A stretch of DNA of 7,401 bases from positions 1 through 7,401 of the forward strand of contig VAXT01000024.1 of NCBI GenBank assembly GCA_005883245.1, read 5' to 3'. Positions 6,986-7,401 of the stretch are shown piece by piece (within the stretch, counting starts at the first letter, position 1; the number at the start of each line of letters is the position of its first letter). The position numbers and the translations under genes are program-made. The DNA comes from Actinomycetota bacterium (lineage in GTDB: Bacteria; Actinomycetota; Thermoleophilia; Gaiellales; Gaiellaceae). Below the pieces are notes generated by a model. That model was not told where the DNA came from. It ran no database searches and worked only from the letters and a program-made list of their open reading frames with translations.

Positions 6986-6993
6986 AAATGGGG
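6959..6993 (+). promoter_or_regulatory. Two-tier hairpin upstream of pilA
   Basis: The outer stem is CCCCA (6959-6963) with TGGGG (6989-6993). A symmetric 4x4 internal loop follows (GATA / CAAA), then an inner stem GGTC (6968-6971) with GACC (6981-6984), extendable by a G-T pair, and a 7-nt loop. No U-run follows, so it does not look like a terminator. It could be a leader RNA element or a protein site. Confidence 0.45.
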
Positions 6994-7008
6994 CCTACGA
7001 ATGAGGGC

Positions 7009-7042
7009 GTGGACACGGCATAAAGGGGTCGTGCAGATCCAC
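7009..7042 (+). promoter_or_regulatory. Bulged hairpin just before the pilA ribosome binding site
   Basis: GTGGACACG (7009-7017) pairs with CGTG (7030-7033) and, after a 4-nt bulge CAGA, with TCCAC (7038-7042), giving nine pairs. The 12-nt loop holds AAAGGGG, which resembles a ribosome binding site. The hairpin ends 5 nt before the real AAAGGAG, a position where it could affect translation or message stability. Function is inferred from position only. Confidence 0.45.
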
Positions 7043-7047
7043 CAACC

Positions 7048-7054
7048 AAAGGAG
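7048..7054 (+). promoter_or_regulatory. Ribosome binding site of the major pilin
   Basis: AAAGGAG lies 6 nt before the ATG at 7061. It is the strongest ribosome binding site in the window, which fits a highly expressed structural protein, and it settles the start choice over the upstream in-frame GTG at 7031. Confidence 0.85.
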
Positions 7055-7060
7055 AACCAG

Positions 7061-7401
7061 ATGCACAAGCTGTGGCAGCGGCTCCAGCGTGAGGAGGGCT
7101 TCACGCTGATCGAGCTCCTCGTTGTCATCGTGATCATCGGCATCCTGCTGGCGATCGCGGTCCCGTCCTACCTCGGCTTCCGCGACCGCGCGAACGACAA
7201 GGCCGCTGGGGCCGACGTCCGCGCGGCGGTTCCGAGCGCCGAGGCGTACTTCGCCGACAACGACACCTACACCGGCATGACCTTCGCCGCTCTGCAGGCG
7301 ATCGATTCGGGTGTCGACGTCGCCGCTCCGGTCATCAGCACCAACAACGCCCCCCCGGCTGTCGCCGGCGACACCTACTGCCTCCAGAAGACCGTCGGCG
7401 G
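7061..7401 (+). CDS. pilA: Major type IVa pilin PilA (3' partial)
   Basis: The structural subunit of the pilus; 113 codons are visible and the frame is open at the right edge. The leader is 13 residues (MHKLWQRLQREEG) ending in Gly13. The mature protein starts FTLIELLVVIVIIGILLAIAV with Glu at mature position 5, the classic N-methylated type IVa N-terminal helix, followed by PSYLGFRDRANDKAAGADVR. The head begins at about AEAYFADNDTYTGMTFAAL, a common pattern in actinobacterial pilins. One cysteine is visible (DTYCLQKTVGG); a partner for a C-terminal disulfide loop would lie beyond the edge. PilD (3685) should process it. The start is supported by AAAGGAG at 7048-7054. It stands apart from the upstream operon, with its own structured leader, which is consistent with separate, high-level expression. 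Confidence 0.93.
   Translation, partial: MHKLWQRLQREEGFTLIELLVVIVIIGILLAIAVPSYLGFRDRANDKAAGADVRAAVPSAEAYFADNDTYTGMTFAALQAIDSGVDVAAPVISTNNAPPAVAGDTYCLQKTVG

Larger units (their letters stand above)
6686..7060. promoter_or_regulatory. Divergent intergenic region with the pilA leader and several inverted repeats
   Basis: These 375 bp separate the regulator remnant (minus) from the major pilin (plus) and hold no convincing coding frame. Roughly 6765-6860 is visibly richer in A/T than the genes. The region must hold the promoters for both flanking genes, but I could not pick a convincing -35/-10 pair on either strand. TACGAAT (6996-7002) and CATAAA (7019-7024) are possible -10-like boxes without good -35 partners. 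It contains the inverted repeats listed separately at 6789-6860, 6870-6893, 6928-6939, 6959-6993 and 7009-7042. Confidence 0.7.

Noticed and set aside
7031..7060. GTG at 7031, in frame with pilA, as an earlier start
   Set aside because: The purine run before it (7022-7028) is only 2 nt away, too close. The ATG at 7061 has AAAGGAG at ideal spacing and gives a normal 13-residue leader.

Overview
The window is a high-GC type IV pilus (T4P) locus. It most likely comes from an actinobacterium, perhaps of the Thermoleophilia/Gaiellales type. That placement is inferred from the strong G/C third-position bias, the short basic prepilin leaders and the style of the major pilin. It was not tested by any search.

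Layout, left to right: (1) 1-1184 +, the C-terminal part of a cysteine-rich T4P-associated surface protein, open at the left edge; (2) 1189-2388 +, the retraction ATPase PilT; (3) 2388-3683 +, a large modular minor prepilin (PilW-like scaffold) carrying two copies of a 63-residue cysteine module on either side of a fibronectin-III-like segment; (4) 3685-4425 +, the prepilin peptidase PilD; (5) 4425-6077 +, the extension ATPase PilB; (6) 6096-6685 -, a NarL/LuxR-type response regulator that looks broken, because the phosphoacceptor segment is missing and the frame changes; (7) 6686-7060, a 375-bp divergent intergenic region rich in inverted repeats; (8) 7061-7401 +, the N-terminal part of a major type IVa pilin, cut by the right edge.

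Genes 1 to 5 are packed as one operon: junctions are +4 nt, a 1-nt overlap (TGATG), +1 nt and a 1-nt overlap (TAATG). Together they supply a minor surface component, a modular prepilin, the peptidase that matures prepilins, and the motors that extend (PilB) and retract (PilT) the fibre. The platform protein PilC and the alignment proteins PilM/N/O are not in the window. The major pilin has its own leader and a strong ribosome binding site, and is divergent from the regulator remnant.

The parts most worth a second look are the modular prepilin with its duplicated cysteine module, the regulator that has lost its phosphorylation site, and the hairpin-rich leader of the pilin gene. No mobile element, CRISPR array, tRNA or rRNA was seen.
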